64,000 nucleotides of DNA from Vreelandella zhaodongensis (lineage in GTDB: Bacteria; Pseudomonadota; Gammaproteobacteria; Pseudomonadales; Halomonadaceae): assembly GCF_013415115.1 (NCBI RefSeq), contig NZ_JACCDD010000002.1, positions 1 to 64,000 on the forward strand, given 5' to 3'. The position numbers were made by a program, and so were the translations under genes. Below the pieces are notes generated by a model, which saw only the letters and a program-made list of their open reading frames with translations, was not told where the DNA came from and searched no databases. This document shows, piece after piece, positions 48,612 through 56,814 of this stretch (positions within the stretch are counted from its first letter, which is position 1; each line of letters opens with the position of its first letter).

Positions 48612-48861
48612 AGGGGCGCTCCTTGCTTTTGCGTTTTAGGCTTTGACTCTTCCAGCTTTTCGTTTCAAAGAGGGCAACAGGATGCTCAACCTTTGAAAGG
48701 CTATCCCAAGCCTAGCAGTGATTTGTTAGTTTTGCGTCATTTACCCACCAATCCTTTCAGCCGCCACGCCGTTTATTGAACCTCCTATGACTTACCACCT
48801 CGAACAGTGGGTGTGTCCTTGTCACCCAGCCACACCCATCACCTTTGCCAAAGGGCTTAAA

Positions 48862-49869
48862 ATGCGCGCGTCTGCTTTCGCTCTCGTACTTGCTTGTACC
48901 GTCATCACTTCATTGATGCCTTCTTGGGCATCGGCGAGAGAGCCTTCAGCCAGTGCGCTGCAAGCGCTCGACCAGCAAGCAGGCGAGCTTAATCGTGTTC
49001 ATGCGATCATCATCGCCCATGATGGTGGTATTGTTCACGAACGTCACCAAGGCGGCCCGGGGCTCGCGACACCAACTAACATCAAGTCCCTTTCTAAAAC
49101 GGTACTGGCCGCCATTACTGGCGCAGCAATTGAAGACGGCATTATTGATTCTACCGAGCAACCTTTAGCAGACCTGTTAGGCGAGCTACCTGGTGGGATA
49201 GACCCACGGGTCAACGATATTACCGTGGCTCATTTGCTTGCCTTACAAGCGGGTTTGGAGCGAACGTCGGGCAATCACTACGGCGCCTGGGTAGCCAGCA
49301 GGAACTGGGTAAATGATGCGTTAACGCGCCCATTTGTGGATGAGCCTGGTGGGCGCATGCTCTATTCCACTGGCACTAGCCACTTACTTTCTGCGGCGCT
49401 TACCCAGGCCAGCGGTGAAAGTACCCATGCCCTTGCGCAGCGCCTGCTGGGCGGGCCACTGGATATTGCGATTCCTGCCTGGCCAAAAGACCCGCAAGGT
49501 ATTTACTTTGGCGGCAACGACATGCTGCTTTCTCCCAGGGCACTAGTGGCCGTGGGCGAGCTTTATCGTAATGATGGCATCGCCAATGGTAGGCGAATAT
49601 TGCCTGAAGACTGGGTAGAGGCGTCGTGGACACCCAGGGGCTACTCCCCCTGGACAGGCGATGGTTACGGCTACGGCTGGTTTATAACAACCCTTGCGGA
49701 AGTGCCAGTTGTCTATGGCCGAGGTTACGGAGGGCAGGCGCTGTACGTGATCCCTGAGCGGGAAATGACCATTGTGATCACCTCCGACCCGACACCACCT
49801 TCGCCTGGAGGGCAGTTTCAGCGGCAGCTCCACCAGCTAGTTGTGGGCTTGCTGGAAGCGCAGGAGTAG
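48862..49869 (+). CDS. Exported serine hydrolase, beta-lactamase/penicillin-binding-protein fold (class C-like)
   Basis: 335 residues with a signal peptide (1-~25, ending SWASA). The SxxK motif SLSK (S76, K79) and YST near 168 in the place of the usual YxN are present; GYGG near the C-terminus fits the HxG/KTG-position strand. Such proteins are peptidases or esterases acting on the envelope, rarely true beta-lactamases. The start at 48862 is chosen because the signal peptide begins there; the longer frame adds 25 unlikely residues. AAGGG is a weak ribosome site. Confidence 0.82.
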   Translation: MRASAFALVLACTVITSLMPSWASAREPSASALQALDQQAGELNRVHAIIIAHDGGIVHERHQGGPGLATPTNIKSLSKTVLAAITGAAIEDGIIDSTEQPLADLLGELPGGIDPRVNDITVAHLLALQAGLERTSGNHYGAWVASRNWVNDALTRPFVDEPGGRMLYSTGTSHLLSAALTQASGESTHALAQRLLGGPLDIAIPAWPKDPQGIYFGGNDMLLSPRALVAVGELYRNDGIANGRRILPEDWVEASWTPRGYSPWTGDGYGYGWFITTLAEVPVVYGRGYGGQALYVIPEREMTIVITSDPTPPSPGGQFQRQLHQLVVGLLEAQE

Positions 49870-49874
49870 CAAGC

Positions 49875-50336
49875 CTAATACTTCTGGTGAGACGCCTCAG
49901 CCTGCAATTTACTGCGAATAAAATCACTATGGCTAACGTGCAACAAATCAGCCAACCGCCTGATACGGTGCTCTTCGAGCGGGTCGATGCTGCCGTCTGC
50001 CCAGGCAAGCTGCCACATTAACGCCACCAACTCACAGCGCTGTTCATAACCGTAGTGCGCTTTGATCAGACTGACAAACTGGTAATGGTCGACGGCGTCA
50101 TCCACTTCAGCTTCCGCTAACGCCATTAGCTCGTTAACATCGCTTTCACTTAAGTGGTAGCGATTGATTAACATCTGCTTCAGTGCATCGCGTTCCGCAG
50201 CGCTTTGATCGTAGTCGGCGCGCATGACTTCACAAAGCAGCGCTGCGGTTGCGAGCTCTAGCGTTAGGGTTTGGTTATCGCGCTGTTCGGGCTCCGCCAG
50301 CGCACGTTGGAAAAAGTTACTAATAGTCTCCAACAC
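49875..50336 (-). CDS. TerB-like (tellurite-resistance TerB family) protein
   Basis: 153-residue, all-helical, acidic cytoplasmic protein. The pattern fits the TerB/DjlA-like domain: TLELATAALLCEVMRADY ... AERDALKQML ... LVALMWQLAWADGSIDPLEEHRIRRLADLL, with acidic DxD-type loops that can bind metal. No other ter genes are adjacent, so a role in tellurite resistance should not be assumed. GTG start at 50336 with AGGAGA 6 nt upstream. Confidence 0.8.
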   Translation of the reverse strand: MLETISNFFQRALAEPEQRDNQTLTLELATAALLCEVMRADYDQSAAERDALKQMLINRYHLSESDVNELMALAEAEVDDAVDHYQFVSLIKAHYGYEQRCELVALMWQLAWADGSIDPLEEHRIRRLADLLHVSHSDFIRSKLQAEASHQKY

Positions 50337-50420
50337 AGCGTCTCTCCTGTTAACAAACCTGTCATTTCGACTAGTGATATGGCACTTAGTGCCCAGTAAG
50401 CCGACAGCTCGCAACCTTTC

Positions 50421-50446
50421 CCCTATTCCCTATTCCCTATTCCCCC
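50421..50446. repeat. Tandem 7-bp repeat (CCCTATT, three copies)
   Basis: CCCTATT is repeated three times head to tail, followed by CCCCC, just beyond the 3' end of yejK and upstream of the TerB-like gene. Confidence 0.8.
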
Positions 50447-51460
50447 TTACTCCTTACGCTTCGCTAACTGCTCTTTTAGCTGCTTGGGCACTTGCTTAAT
50501 AATCAGGCGATCCTGGCCTTCATCGTACTCAATGCTAGAGCCCAACAGGTGGGAATCAAAACTGATCGAGACGCCCCCTGCACGTCCGGTAAAGCGTCGA
50601 AACTGGCTGATGGTGCGCTTATCCGGCGGGATTTCCGGTGACAGACCATAGTCAGCATTACGAATATGGTCGTAAAACGCTTTGGGCTGCTTTTCGTCTA
50701 CCAGCCCCGATAGTTCTTCCAACGTCATTGGCTCGCCACGACGCAACTGCTCGTTGGCGTAATCAACCAAGGTGTCGGTTTTTTCTCGGCTGGCTTCGTC
50801 GTCATAGTCCTCTTTTTCGACGTAATCACTGAAGGCTTTCAGCAGCGTACGGGTTTCAGCGGGGGCATCAATGCCCTCTTCCATTCCCAATAGCGCTATC
50901 AAGCCGTCGGCTAGCTTTTTGCCGCCGCGGTCTTTCAAAAACGATACATACTGCGCGCTTTCAGAATCGCTCTGCCACTGGGTAAGGTTTACCCGTGCCG
51001 CCAAGGTAAGCTGGCTAGTATTAAGCTGCGCAGCGGGCACTGCCTGGTGCTCTGCGTTAATGCCAATGCCTTCCCGCTGATGAACTAAGCCTAAAAACAG
51101 GGTTTCGGTATCGCCTTGGCGTAGGTGCGCGAACACCAAATAGCCGCTAACGGAGAGCTGTTCCTGAAGCGTTTGCGCCAGGCGTTCGGCAATCGCAATG
51201 GAAAGCTGTGTGAAATCTTGCTCTTCTGCCATGTACGCCCGCAGCCAGGCTACCAGCGGCCCAGCCTGCTCTCCTTGTGCAGCAAAACGCCCCCACCCTT
51301 TGGCTTTGGTGTTATAGGTGTCGTTTAACGAATTCACCAAGCTTGTCATTGCAGGGTCGTCGTTGCTCTCTGGCGTTGAAGCCGGTGCCGCCGTGACGGT
51401 TAAATGCTCGCCATCTAGCGATGGATCAAGGCGGTGCACAATACTTTGCAGTAGCGGCAT
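50447..51460 (-). CDS. yejK: Nucleoid-associated protein YejK (NdpA)
   Basis: 337-residue member of the 37-kDa nucleoid-associated family, found on the nucleoid in E. coli. Typical elements: MPLLQSIVHRLDPS at the start, NTKAKGWGRF, and the C-terminal FTGRAGGVSISFDSHLLG and PKQLKEQL. A Ser/Pro/Glu insert near 25-40 is extra. Tandem 15-bp repeats fill its upstream region. Confidence 0.92.
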   Translation of the reverse strand: MPLLQSIVHRLDPSLDGEHLTVTAAPASTPESNDDPAMTSLVNSLNDTYNTKAKGWGRFAAQGEQAGPLVAWLRAYMAEEQDFTQLSIAIAERLAQTLQEQLSVSGYLVFAHLRQGDTETLFLGLVHQREGIGINAEHQAVPAAQLNTSQLTLAARVNLTQWQSDSESAQYVSFLKDRGGKKLADGLIALLGMEEGIDAPAETRTLLKAFSDYVEKEDYDDEASREKTDTLVDYANEQLRRGEPMTLEELSGLVDEKQPKAFYDHIRNADYGLSPEIPPDKRTISQFRRFTGRAGGVSISFDSHLLGSSIEYDEGQDRLIIKQVPKQLKEQLAKRKE

Positions 51461-51480
51461 AAGCGGGAGTTACCTTTTTG

Positions 51481-51545
51481 TCTAAGAACGATTTATCTAA
51501 GAACGATGTATCTAAGAACAAGTAAACCAAGAGCACGGTTTAGCC
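51481..51545. repeat. 15-bp tandem repeats upstream of yejK
   Basis: Units TCTAAGAACGATTTA, TCTAAGAACGATGTA and TCTAAGAACAAGTAA (51481, 51496, 51511), then decaying copies (ACCAAGAGCACGGTT, and TAGCCAAGAACGGTT). They begin ~20 nt upstream of the yejK ATG and occupy the promoter/leader. Confidence 0.85.
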
Positions 51546-51620
51546 AAGAACGGTTGATTAAAAACAACTCATCATGAGAGCGGTGTTGCCAAAGAACCGC
51601 TCAACAGGCAATCAGAAAAT

Positions 51621-52382
51621 TCAAGGCTTTAAGCGATAACCGGTGCGGAAGATCCAGGCAATAGTCGCAAGGCTGGCCGTCAGAAAGAGCAGGATCATCG
51701 CCACGCTAGCCGCTAAGCTGACATCGCTAATGCCGTAGAAGCTCCAACGGAACCCACTGACCAAATAGACCACAGGGTTAGCCAGGGTAACGGTTTGCCA
51801 AAACGGCGGCAGCATATCGATGGAGTAAAAGCTGCCCCCCAAAAACGTCAGCGGAGTGATCACTAGCAGAGGCACCAGCTGCAGCTTATCGAAACCATCC
51901 GCCCAGATGCCGATAATAAAGCCCAATAGGCTGAAGGTGACAGCCGTCAGCACCAGGAAGGTCAGCATCCAAATCGGATGGGCAATCTCTAATGGTACAA
52001 AAAAGTTAGAGGTCAGTAGGATAATCAGCCCAAGCAGGATCGATTTCGAGGCAGCGGCACCCACATAGCCCACGACAATTTCTAGATAGGAGATGGGGGC
52101 CGATAAAATTTCGTAAATACTGCCGGAAAACTTAGGAAAGAAAATCCCGAAAGAAGCGTTAGACACGCTCTGGGTGAGCAGCATCAGCATAATCAGCCCC
52201 GGCACAATAAAAGCACCGTAGCTGACTCCATCGATCTCGCTGATGCGCGAGCCAATCGCTGCGCCAAACACCACAAAGTATAGCGAGGTAGAAATCACCG
52301 GCGATACAATGCTTTGCAGCAAGGTTCGGCGGGTGCGCGCCATTTCTGCCATATAAATGGCACGAACGGGGTAGAGATTCAT
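51621..52382 (-). CDS. yadH: ABC-2 type exporter permease (YadH-like)
   Basis: 253-residue membrane protein with six helices of the ABC-2 family ([17 protein letters not shown] early; [19 protein letters not shown] late). It overlaps the ATPase gene stop by 4 nt (ATGA). The substrate of YadGH-type exporters is not established. Confidence 0.88.
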   Translation of the reverse strand: MNLYPVRAIYMAEMARTRRTLLQSIVSPVISTSLYFVVFGAAIGSRISEIDGVSYGAFIVPGLIMLMLLTQSVSNASFGIFFPKFSGSIYEILSAPISYLEIVVGYVGAAASKSILLGLIILLTSNFFVPLEIAHPIWMLTFLVLTAVTFSLLGFIIGIWADGFDKLQLVPLLVITPLTFLGGSFYSIDMLPPFWQTVTLANPVVYLVSGFRWSFYGISDVSLAASVAMILLFLTASLATIAWIFRTGYRLKP

Positions 52383-53314
52383 GGGCGCTCCTTTACCAAG
52401 TCGACGAAGATATCTTCCAACGAGCTTTGCCGTGTATGCAGGTCTTTAAAGCCAATGCCTGCCTTTTCCAACTGTGTAAGCAAGGCAGAAATACCGCGTC
52501 CCTCCTCTTCCTGGCGGCCATCGTAGGTGTACACCAGCTCATAGCCGTCAGCGGCTAGACTCAGCTCGTCTTGTTCAAGCGCTGCGGGAAGTACAGTGAG
52601 CGGCGTGTGCAGCTGTAGCGTCAGCTGCTTGCTGCCGAGCTTGTTCATCAGCGCTGCTTTCTCTTCCACTAAAACGATCTCACCGCGATTGATGACGCCA
52701 ATGCGATCAGCCATCTCTTCGGCTTCTTCAATGTAATGAGTGGTGAGAATAATCGTGACACCGTTATCCCGCAGCCCGCGTACCACGTTCCACATATCCC
52801 GACGTAGCTCAACGTCTACCCCAGCAGTTGGCTCATCCAAAAATAGAATGCGCGGCTCATGAGAGAGAGCTTTGGCAATCAAGACGCGGCGCTTCATACC
52901 GCCTGAAAGCGTCATCAGGCGATTGTTGCGTTTGTCCCACAGAGCCAGCGACTTGAGCACTTTTTCGATATGGGCAGGGTTCGGCGACTTGCCAAACAAG
53001 CCACGGCTAAAACTAACCGTGTTCCATACCGTTTCAAAGGCTTCGTTGGTGAGCTCTTGCGGCACAAGACCAATACGTTCACGGGCCTGACGATAGTGAC
53101 TAACGCTATCGTAGCCATCGACTACCACGTGGCCTAGGGTTGGGTTCACCAGCCCGCAGACCACGCTAATTAACGTGGTTTTGCCCGCCCCGTTGGGGCC
53201 AAGCAGGGCAAAAATTTCGCCGCGCTGAATCGTTAAATCCACACGGCTAAGGGCCTGAAAGCCACCTTCGTAGGTTTTGTTCAAGCCTTCAATAGTAATG
53301 ATGGGATCGTTCAA
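52379..53314 (-). CDS. yadG: ABC exporter ATP-binding protein (YadG-like)
   Basis: 311 residues. Walker [15 protein letters not shown], signature [15 protein letters not shown], Walker [19 protein letters not shown] and a C-terminal extension with [17 protein letters not shown], typical of drug- or polysaccharide-type ABC-2 ATPases. I choose a TTG start at 53314 because GAGGAG lies 6 nt upstream and the length then fits YadG. An ATG at 53341 has no such site and sits in a hairpin. Confidence 0.86.
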   Translation of the reverse strand: MNDPIITIEGLNKTYEGGFQALSRVDLTIQRGEIFALLGPNGAGKTTLISVVCGLVNPTLGHVVVDGYDSVSHYRQARERIGLVPQELTNEAFETVWNTVSFSRGLFGKSPNPAHIEKVLKSLALWDKRNNRLMTLSGGMKRRVLIAKALSHEPRILFLDEPTAGVDVELRRDMWNVVRGLRDNGVTIILTTHYIEEAEEMADRIGVINRGEIVLVEEKAALMNKLGSKQLTLQLHTPLTVLPAALEQDELSLAADGYELVYTYDGRQEEEGRGISALLTQLEKAGIGFKDLHTRQSSLEDIFVDLVKERP

Positions 53315-53327
53315 GGCGTGCTCCTCA

Positions 53328-53351
53328 CACCGCGGCAACATTGCCGCGGTG
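53328..53351 (-). terminator. Perfect hairpin just upstream of the yadG ribosome site
   Basis: An 11-bp stem CACCGCGGCAA / TTGCCGCGGTG with a 2-nt apex lies between ppiC and the yadG Shine-Dalgarno. There is no U tract, so it may act as an mRNA stabiliser or a brake on read-through from ppiC rather than a full terminator. Confidence 0.5.
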
Positions 53352-53372
53352 CTTGACGGATGTTCGGCGCCA

Positions 53373-53651
53373 TTAACTACGGCTGGTGATTTCCAGCAGG
53401 TGGTAACCAAACTGGGTTTTAACTGGGCCGTGTACCTTGTTCAGGTCACCGCTGAAAACGACCTTGTCGAATTCCGCTACCATTTGGCCGGGGCCAAAGC
53501 TACCCAAGTCGCCGCCTTGACGACCAGAAGGGCAGCTAGAGTGCTGCTTGGCCACTTCTGCAAAATCACGACCGTTTTCGATCTCTTGTTTCAGTGCGTT
53601 GCACTGCTCTTCACTGCTTACCAAAATATGACGGGCGCTGGCACGTGCCAT
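53373..53651 (-). CDS. ppiC: Parvulin-type peptidyl-prolyl isomerase PpiC
   Basis: 92-residue single-domain parvulin ([45 protein letters not shown]), acting in the cytoplasm. AAGGAG 5-6 nt before the ATG at 53651 fixes the start; a longer frame adds nine residues. Confidence 0.95.
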   Translation of the reverse strand: MARASARHILVSSEEQCNALKQEIENGRDFAEVAKQHSSCPSGRQGGDLGSFGPGQMVAEFDKVVFSGDLNKVHGPVKTQFGYHLLEITSRS

Positions 53652-53735
53652 AACAAACTCCTTATTAAAAAGCCCCAAATCGGCGTATCAGTTTATCATG
53701 CTGGCACGGGGTTGTAGGCGTTAGCGTTAGCTTGA

Positions 53736-54830
53736 TTAAGGGCCAGCTAGCGCACCGCTGACACGCAGTGCTTCACCAACACTTTCCAAGGCACGTTCAT
53801 GGGCGCTTACCGGAAGCGGGCCTTTGCTGCAGGCTACGATTACCCACGGCACCTGCGCTGTAGAGACACTAGGCAAAGCAACACCGGCATCGCAGCTACG
53901 GCGGTGCTGAGTGCCGGTTTTATGGGCAAAGTGAAGATCACTGCCCAACCCTTGCTTCAAGCGCTGTTCACCAGAAGAAGTGCGGCCCATAACCGCCAGC
54001 AGTGTTTGGCGCTGCTCAGCATTCAGATCCGTCATGCCGCCGCGGTGAAGCGACGCCAGCACATCCCCGAAGGCGCGCAGGGTGCCTACGTTCTCGCCCG
54101 TGGCTTCGTAGGCGTCAAAGGCGCGGTCGTAGTCAGGTTGCTCGAAGGCATCTTGACGCACGCTAAGCACACGGGCGAGCGCTGCCGAGCGTTGGTCAAC
54201 ATCGTGTTCGCGCAGCGCCATGAAATCCACACCTCCCAAGCCTTGGGCATCGGGATGAAGCTGACCATATACTCCTTGGCGTACCCCAATGAGCTTGCTA
54301 ATCGGCCCTAGATCATCCGGCCTTCCACCGCTAGCAGCCACCATGGTCCTTGCCCGTGCATTCACTGCATCAAGCCCCACACGGTCAATCAGCATATCCG
54401 AAGCCGTGTTATCACTAACGGTAATCATCTGTTCCAGCAAATAACGGATGGAAATAGGCGTGCCTGGCTCATACCAGTTAACTGGACCTGCTCCGTCAAC
54501 ATAGTCGCTGCGAGCCAGGGTAATCCGCTCATCAAGGGATAGCCTGCCGGCTTGATGCTCGGCCAATATCTGGGCAGCCACCGGCACTTTTACCAGCGAT
54601 GCCAAATACCACGGTTCATCAGCTTGCCAGGAATAGGCTTCACCACTAGCCAAATTCTGCACATACACACCCAGCTGTCCATCAAACTCCTCTTCAATGG
54701 CGGCCATGCGGGCATCTAAGCCACCCTGCCAGCGGCTTTTTTTATCGACTTCATAGTACCAATCGGCATGAACAGAAAACGCCGTTAGGAGCGCTATAGC
54801 AACTAAGCTGTGTCGTATCCAGTGTCGCAA
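53736..54830 (-). CDS. Exported serine hydrolase related to class A beta-lactamases
   Basis: 364 residues with a signal peptide (1-22, cleavage after VHA). All three penicillin-recognising motifs are there: SxxK (S78-LVK81), SDN (139-141) and KTG (304-306). Between SDN and KTG there is a longer insert than in true class A enzymes, and no clear ExxLN omega-loop motif was found, so beta-lactamase activity is doubtful. It could be an envelope peptidase or transpeptidase-like hydrolase. It lies downstream of the acyltransferase-like gene with a 28-bp gap, so the two may be co-transcribed. Confidence 0.8.
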   Translation of the reverse strand: MRHWIRHSLVAIALLTAFSVHADWYYEVDKKSRWQGGLDARMAAIEEEFDGQLGVYVQNLASGEAYSWQADEPWYLASLVKVPVAAQILAEHQAGRLSLDERITLARSDYVDGAGPVNWYEPGTPISIRYLLEQMITVSDNTASDMLIDRVGLDAVNARARTMVAASGGRPDDLGPISKLIGVRQGVYGQLHPDAQGLGGVDFMALREHDVDQRSAALARVLSVRQDAFEQPDYDRAFDAYEATGENVGTLRAFGDVLASLHRGGMTDLNAEQRQTLLAVMGRTSSGEQRLKQGLGSDLHFAHKTGTQHRRSCDAGVALPSVSTAQVPWVIVACSKGPLPVSAHERALESVGEALRVSGALAGP

Positions 54831-54858
54831 ATCTAAGCTCCCGACAGTTTGATCGTAT

Positions 54859-55965
54859 TTAACGGTGAACCGCCACCCAGCGAGTCAGCCAAATCCACAG
54901 CGCAGCACCAAGAATTAACAAACCGCCAACACCTAGTGCTTGTGGATAGCTGTAGGCTCCCTGTCCTTCCAATAGAAAACGCAGCACCAGAAAAATCATC
55001 ACTATATGGAAAATAAACGCTTTCAGCGCATCACTGCCGATCAGAGTGAGCGGCAACAGCGTTTTTGCCGCCGCCGCCCCACCTGCCAAAGCAAGCCCCA
55101 ATAGTACCAACGCGCCGCCGACACTAAACAGCATAAAACTTATCCCTGGCGGGTGTTTTCCCACATTACGAGCCACCGCCATCATCGCACCATAAACATC
55201 GCCCCCGACGATTGCCAAACCATAAAAGGCCACCATCATCAGCGCCCCCGCCCCTACCAGCCAAAAAATTAAGCGGCGGCGTAAGGCGGAGTCGAAATAA
55301 CAGCGCAGTAGCGCTTCGCCAATCAATAAGCCAAACAAAATTAACGGGGCGCGGCTGATCTGCCCCCAGGCATAGTGCTCCTTGTGGTCAACCAGAAACG
55401 CTTTTAAGAGGTCATAGCCCCCAAAGGAAAACCCTTGCAGCCACGCGGAAAGCAGCGTTAACCCTGCGATGGTCGCCAAACGCCCCCGCAGTGGCGTTCG
55501 CGCCCACAGCGGCAATATTAATGGCACCCATAGCAAGGCAATGGCATAGAAACCTAGAATCTCTACCCAGATAGCAAAGCGCCCATAGAGCAACGTATCA
55601 ACAATATCGCTGGGCGAGCTGAAGGGCAGCATTTCGACAATCGTCAGCACTTTGTACCAAAACCAGACCTCGATCGCCCGCACCCACAGCTTTAACCGCC
55701 GTTTAGGCCAATCGTCACTTTGCGTGTGGGAAAGAAAAGCCACCGCCAGCGCGATGCCAAACACCAGGATAAATAGCGAAGACGAGAACTTGGTTAAAAA
55801 ATGAATGGGCACCATGCCCCAATCAGGCACGTTGCGCATGCCTACCAAACCACTGACTGCATGGCTGATAATCATCAGGCCAATGGCAATACCACGGGCA
55901 AGGTCAATGGCTTCGATGCGACCTTGCGCCTTAGGAAGCTGCGGCACCTCCTTCCAGTTCAACAC
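54859..55965 (-). CDS. Multi-pass membrane protein, DUF1624/heparan-alpha-glucosaminide N-acetyltransferase-like
   Basis: 368 residues with about ten helices. The first helix region RIEAIDLARGIAIGLMIISH is the signature of this acyltransferase-like family (an Asp-Arg-Gly near the first helix, then a conserved His). It may transfer acyl groups to cell-envelope sugars. GTG start with AAGGA 10 nt upstream. Adjacent to an exported serine hydrolase, which hints at envelope modification, but no direct evidence. Confidence 0.7.
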   Translation of the reverse strand: MLNWKEVPQLPKAQGRIEAIDLARGIAIGLMIISHAVSGLVGMRNVPDWGMVPIHFLTKFSSSLFILVFGIALAVAFLSHTQSDDWPKRRLKLWVRAIEVWFWYKVLTIVEMLPFSSPSDIVDTLLYGRFAIWVEILGFYAIALLWVPLILPLWARTPLRGRLATIAGLTLLSAWLQGFSFGGYDLLKAFLVDHKEHYAWGQISRAPLILFGLLIGEALLRCYFDSALRRRLIFWLVGAGALMMVAFYGLAIVGGDVYGAMMAVARNVGKHPPGISFMLFSVGGALVLLGLALAGGAAAAKTLLPLTLIGSDALKAFIFHIVMIFLVLRFLLEGQGAYSYPQALGVGGLLILGAALWIWLTRWVAVHR

Positions 55966-56055
55966 GTCGGCAACATCCTTGTGGTTGATGTCAGTAGTCG
56001 GGCTTTAACCATAGTCTATTCCCTCCCCGCTCCCTACTTAACACCTTTTAACGCA

Positions 56056-56091
56056 AAAATGCCCCGCCGTTAGCGGGGCATTTTTTTGGCT
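56056..56091 (-). terminator. Terminator of the acidic-protein gene
   Basis: Stem AAATGCCCCGC / GCGGGGCATTT with a 5-nt loop, T run on the minus strand and also T7 on the plus strand; 45-80 nt after the stop of the acidic-protein gene. Confidence 0.88.
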
Positions 56092-56135
56092 CATCCTTGA
56101 ACCAGAATAGCAGTTAATCCTTTAGCAGGCTTGAC

Positions 56136-56435
56136 TTACCACCCAGCGTCATCTTCCTCATCGGTTTCCCAAGGATCCTGCTCTTCCTGCTCTTCTTCAT
56201 ATGTAAATTCTTGCTCTTCCTCTTCGTACTCAGTGGTTACACCGTCATGGGTTGTACCATGCTCTTGCTCAGTATCGAAAGAGTTAAAGCTGCCCTGATC
56301 GTCCTGCATAGTCTCTTCTTGCGGAGCGGGCTCGTATTCATCGTTGCCTTCCATGCCGGCAAACGCTAGCGGGCTGGCGATTAAACCGAACGATACGCCT
56401 AAAATGCCAAGTTTCTTAAGAGCGTCCTTTTTCAT
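56136..56435 (-). CDS. Small exported, extremely acidic protein
   Basis: 99 residues: signal peptide (about 1-26, MKKDALKKLGILG then a hydrophobic core ending AFA), then a ~73-residue mature chain. In that chain I count 30 Asp/Glu and no Lys or Arg, with Tyr/Trp/Phe interspersed (TEYEEEEQEFTYEEE, DPWETDEEDDAGW). This composition is typical of secreted or periplasmic proteins of salt-loving bacteria; ion or metal binding is possible. I do not know a family. GGAGG lies 7 nt before the ATG at 56435, deciding the start. Confidence 0.78.
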   Translation of the reverse strand: MKKDALKKLGILGVSFGLIASPLAFAGMEGNDEYEPAPQEETMQDDQGSFNSFDTEQEHGTTHDGVTTEYEEEEQEFTYEEEQEEQDPWETDEEDDAGW

Positions 56436-56814
56436 AGTCATGCCTCCTGATATAGCTTCACTTTCACTTCAGTTTTCGGTAATCAAAAATTCGATCATTT
56501 TGAAAACATTGGTTAGTGGCAAGAACGTCATGCATTCCTAACATTTCGTTCTTGCCAAAACTATTGCAGACACCATACCAAACCATGCCAGAAAAAATAA
56601 AAATCCAAAAAATACAAAACCTTAAATAAAAGCTTTTCATGCCAACACTGCCTTTAAGCCATGTTTAATTAGCATTTAATTGTTTATAACTGACACATGA
56701 GCCCCGTTGCATCATGCCAGTGGGGCAATAAACTTACTCTCAGCGACTAGACAACACCATTCACTCGCCTTAAACGTAATGAATAATGATAAAGAGACGA
56801 TGAGGAAAGCCTTA
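56436..56814. other. AT-rich intergenic region between divergent genes
   Basis: About 380 bp with no supported gene. It is rich in A/T (56575-56700) and must contain the divergent promoters of the acidic-protein gene and the CoA-transferase gene; I could not assign boxes confidently. Confidence 0.5.

Noticed and set aside
49875..50336. Tellurite-resistance operon
   Set aside because: Only a TerB-like protein is present; no terA, terC, terD or terE neighbours.
56221..56330. GAA/GAG-rich stretch as a microsatellite
   Set aside because: It is the coding sequence for the acidic tail and shows mixed Glu codons, not a simple repeat.
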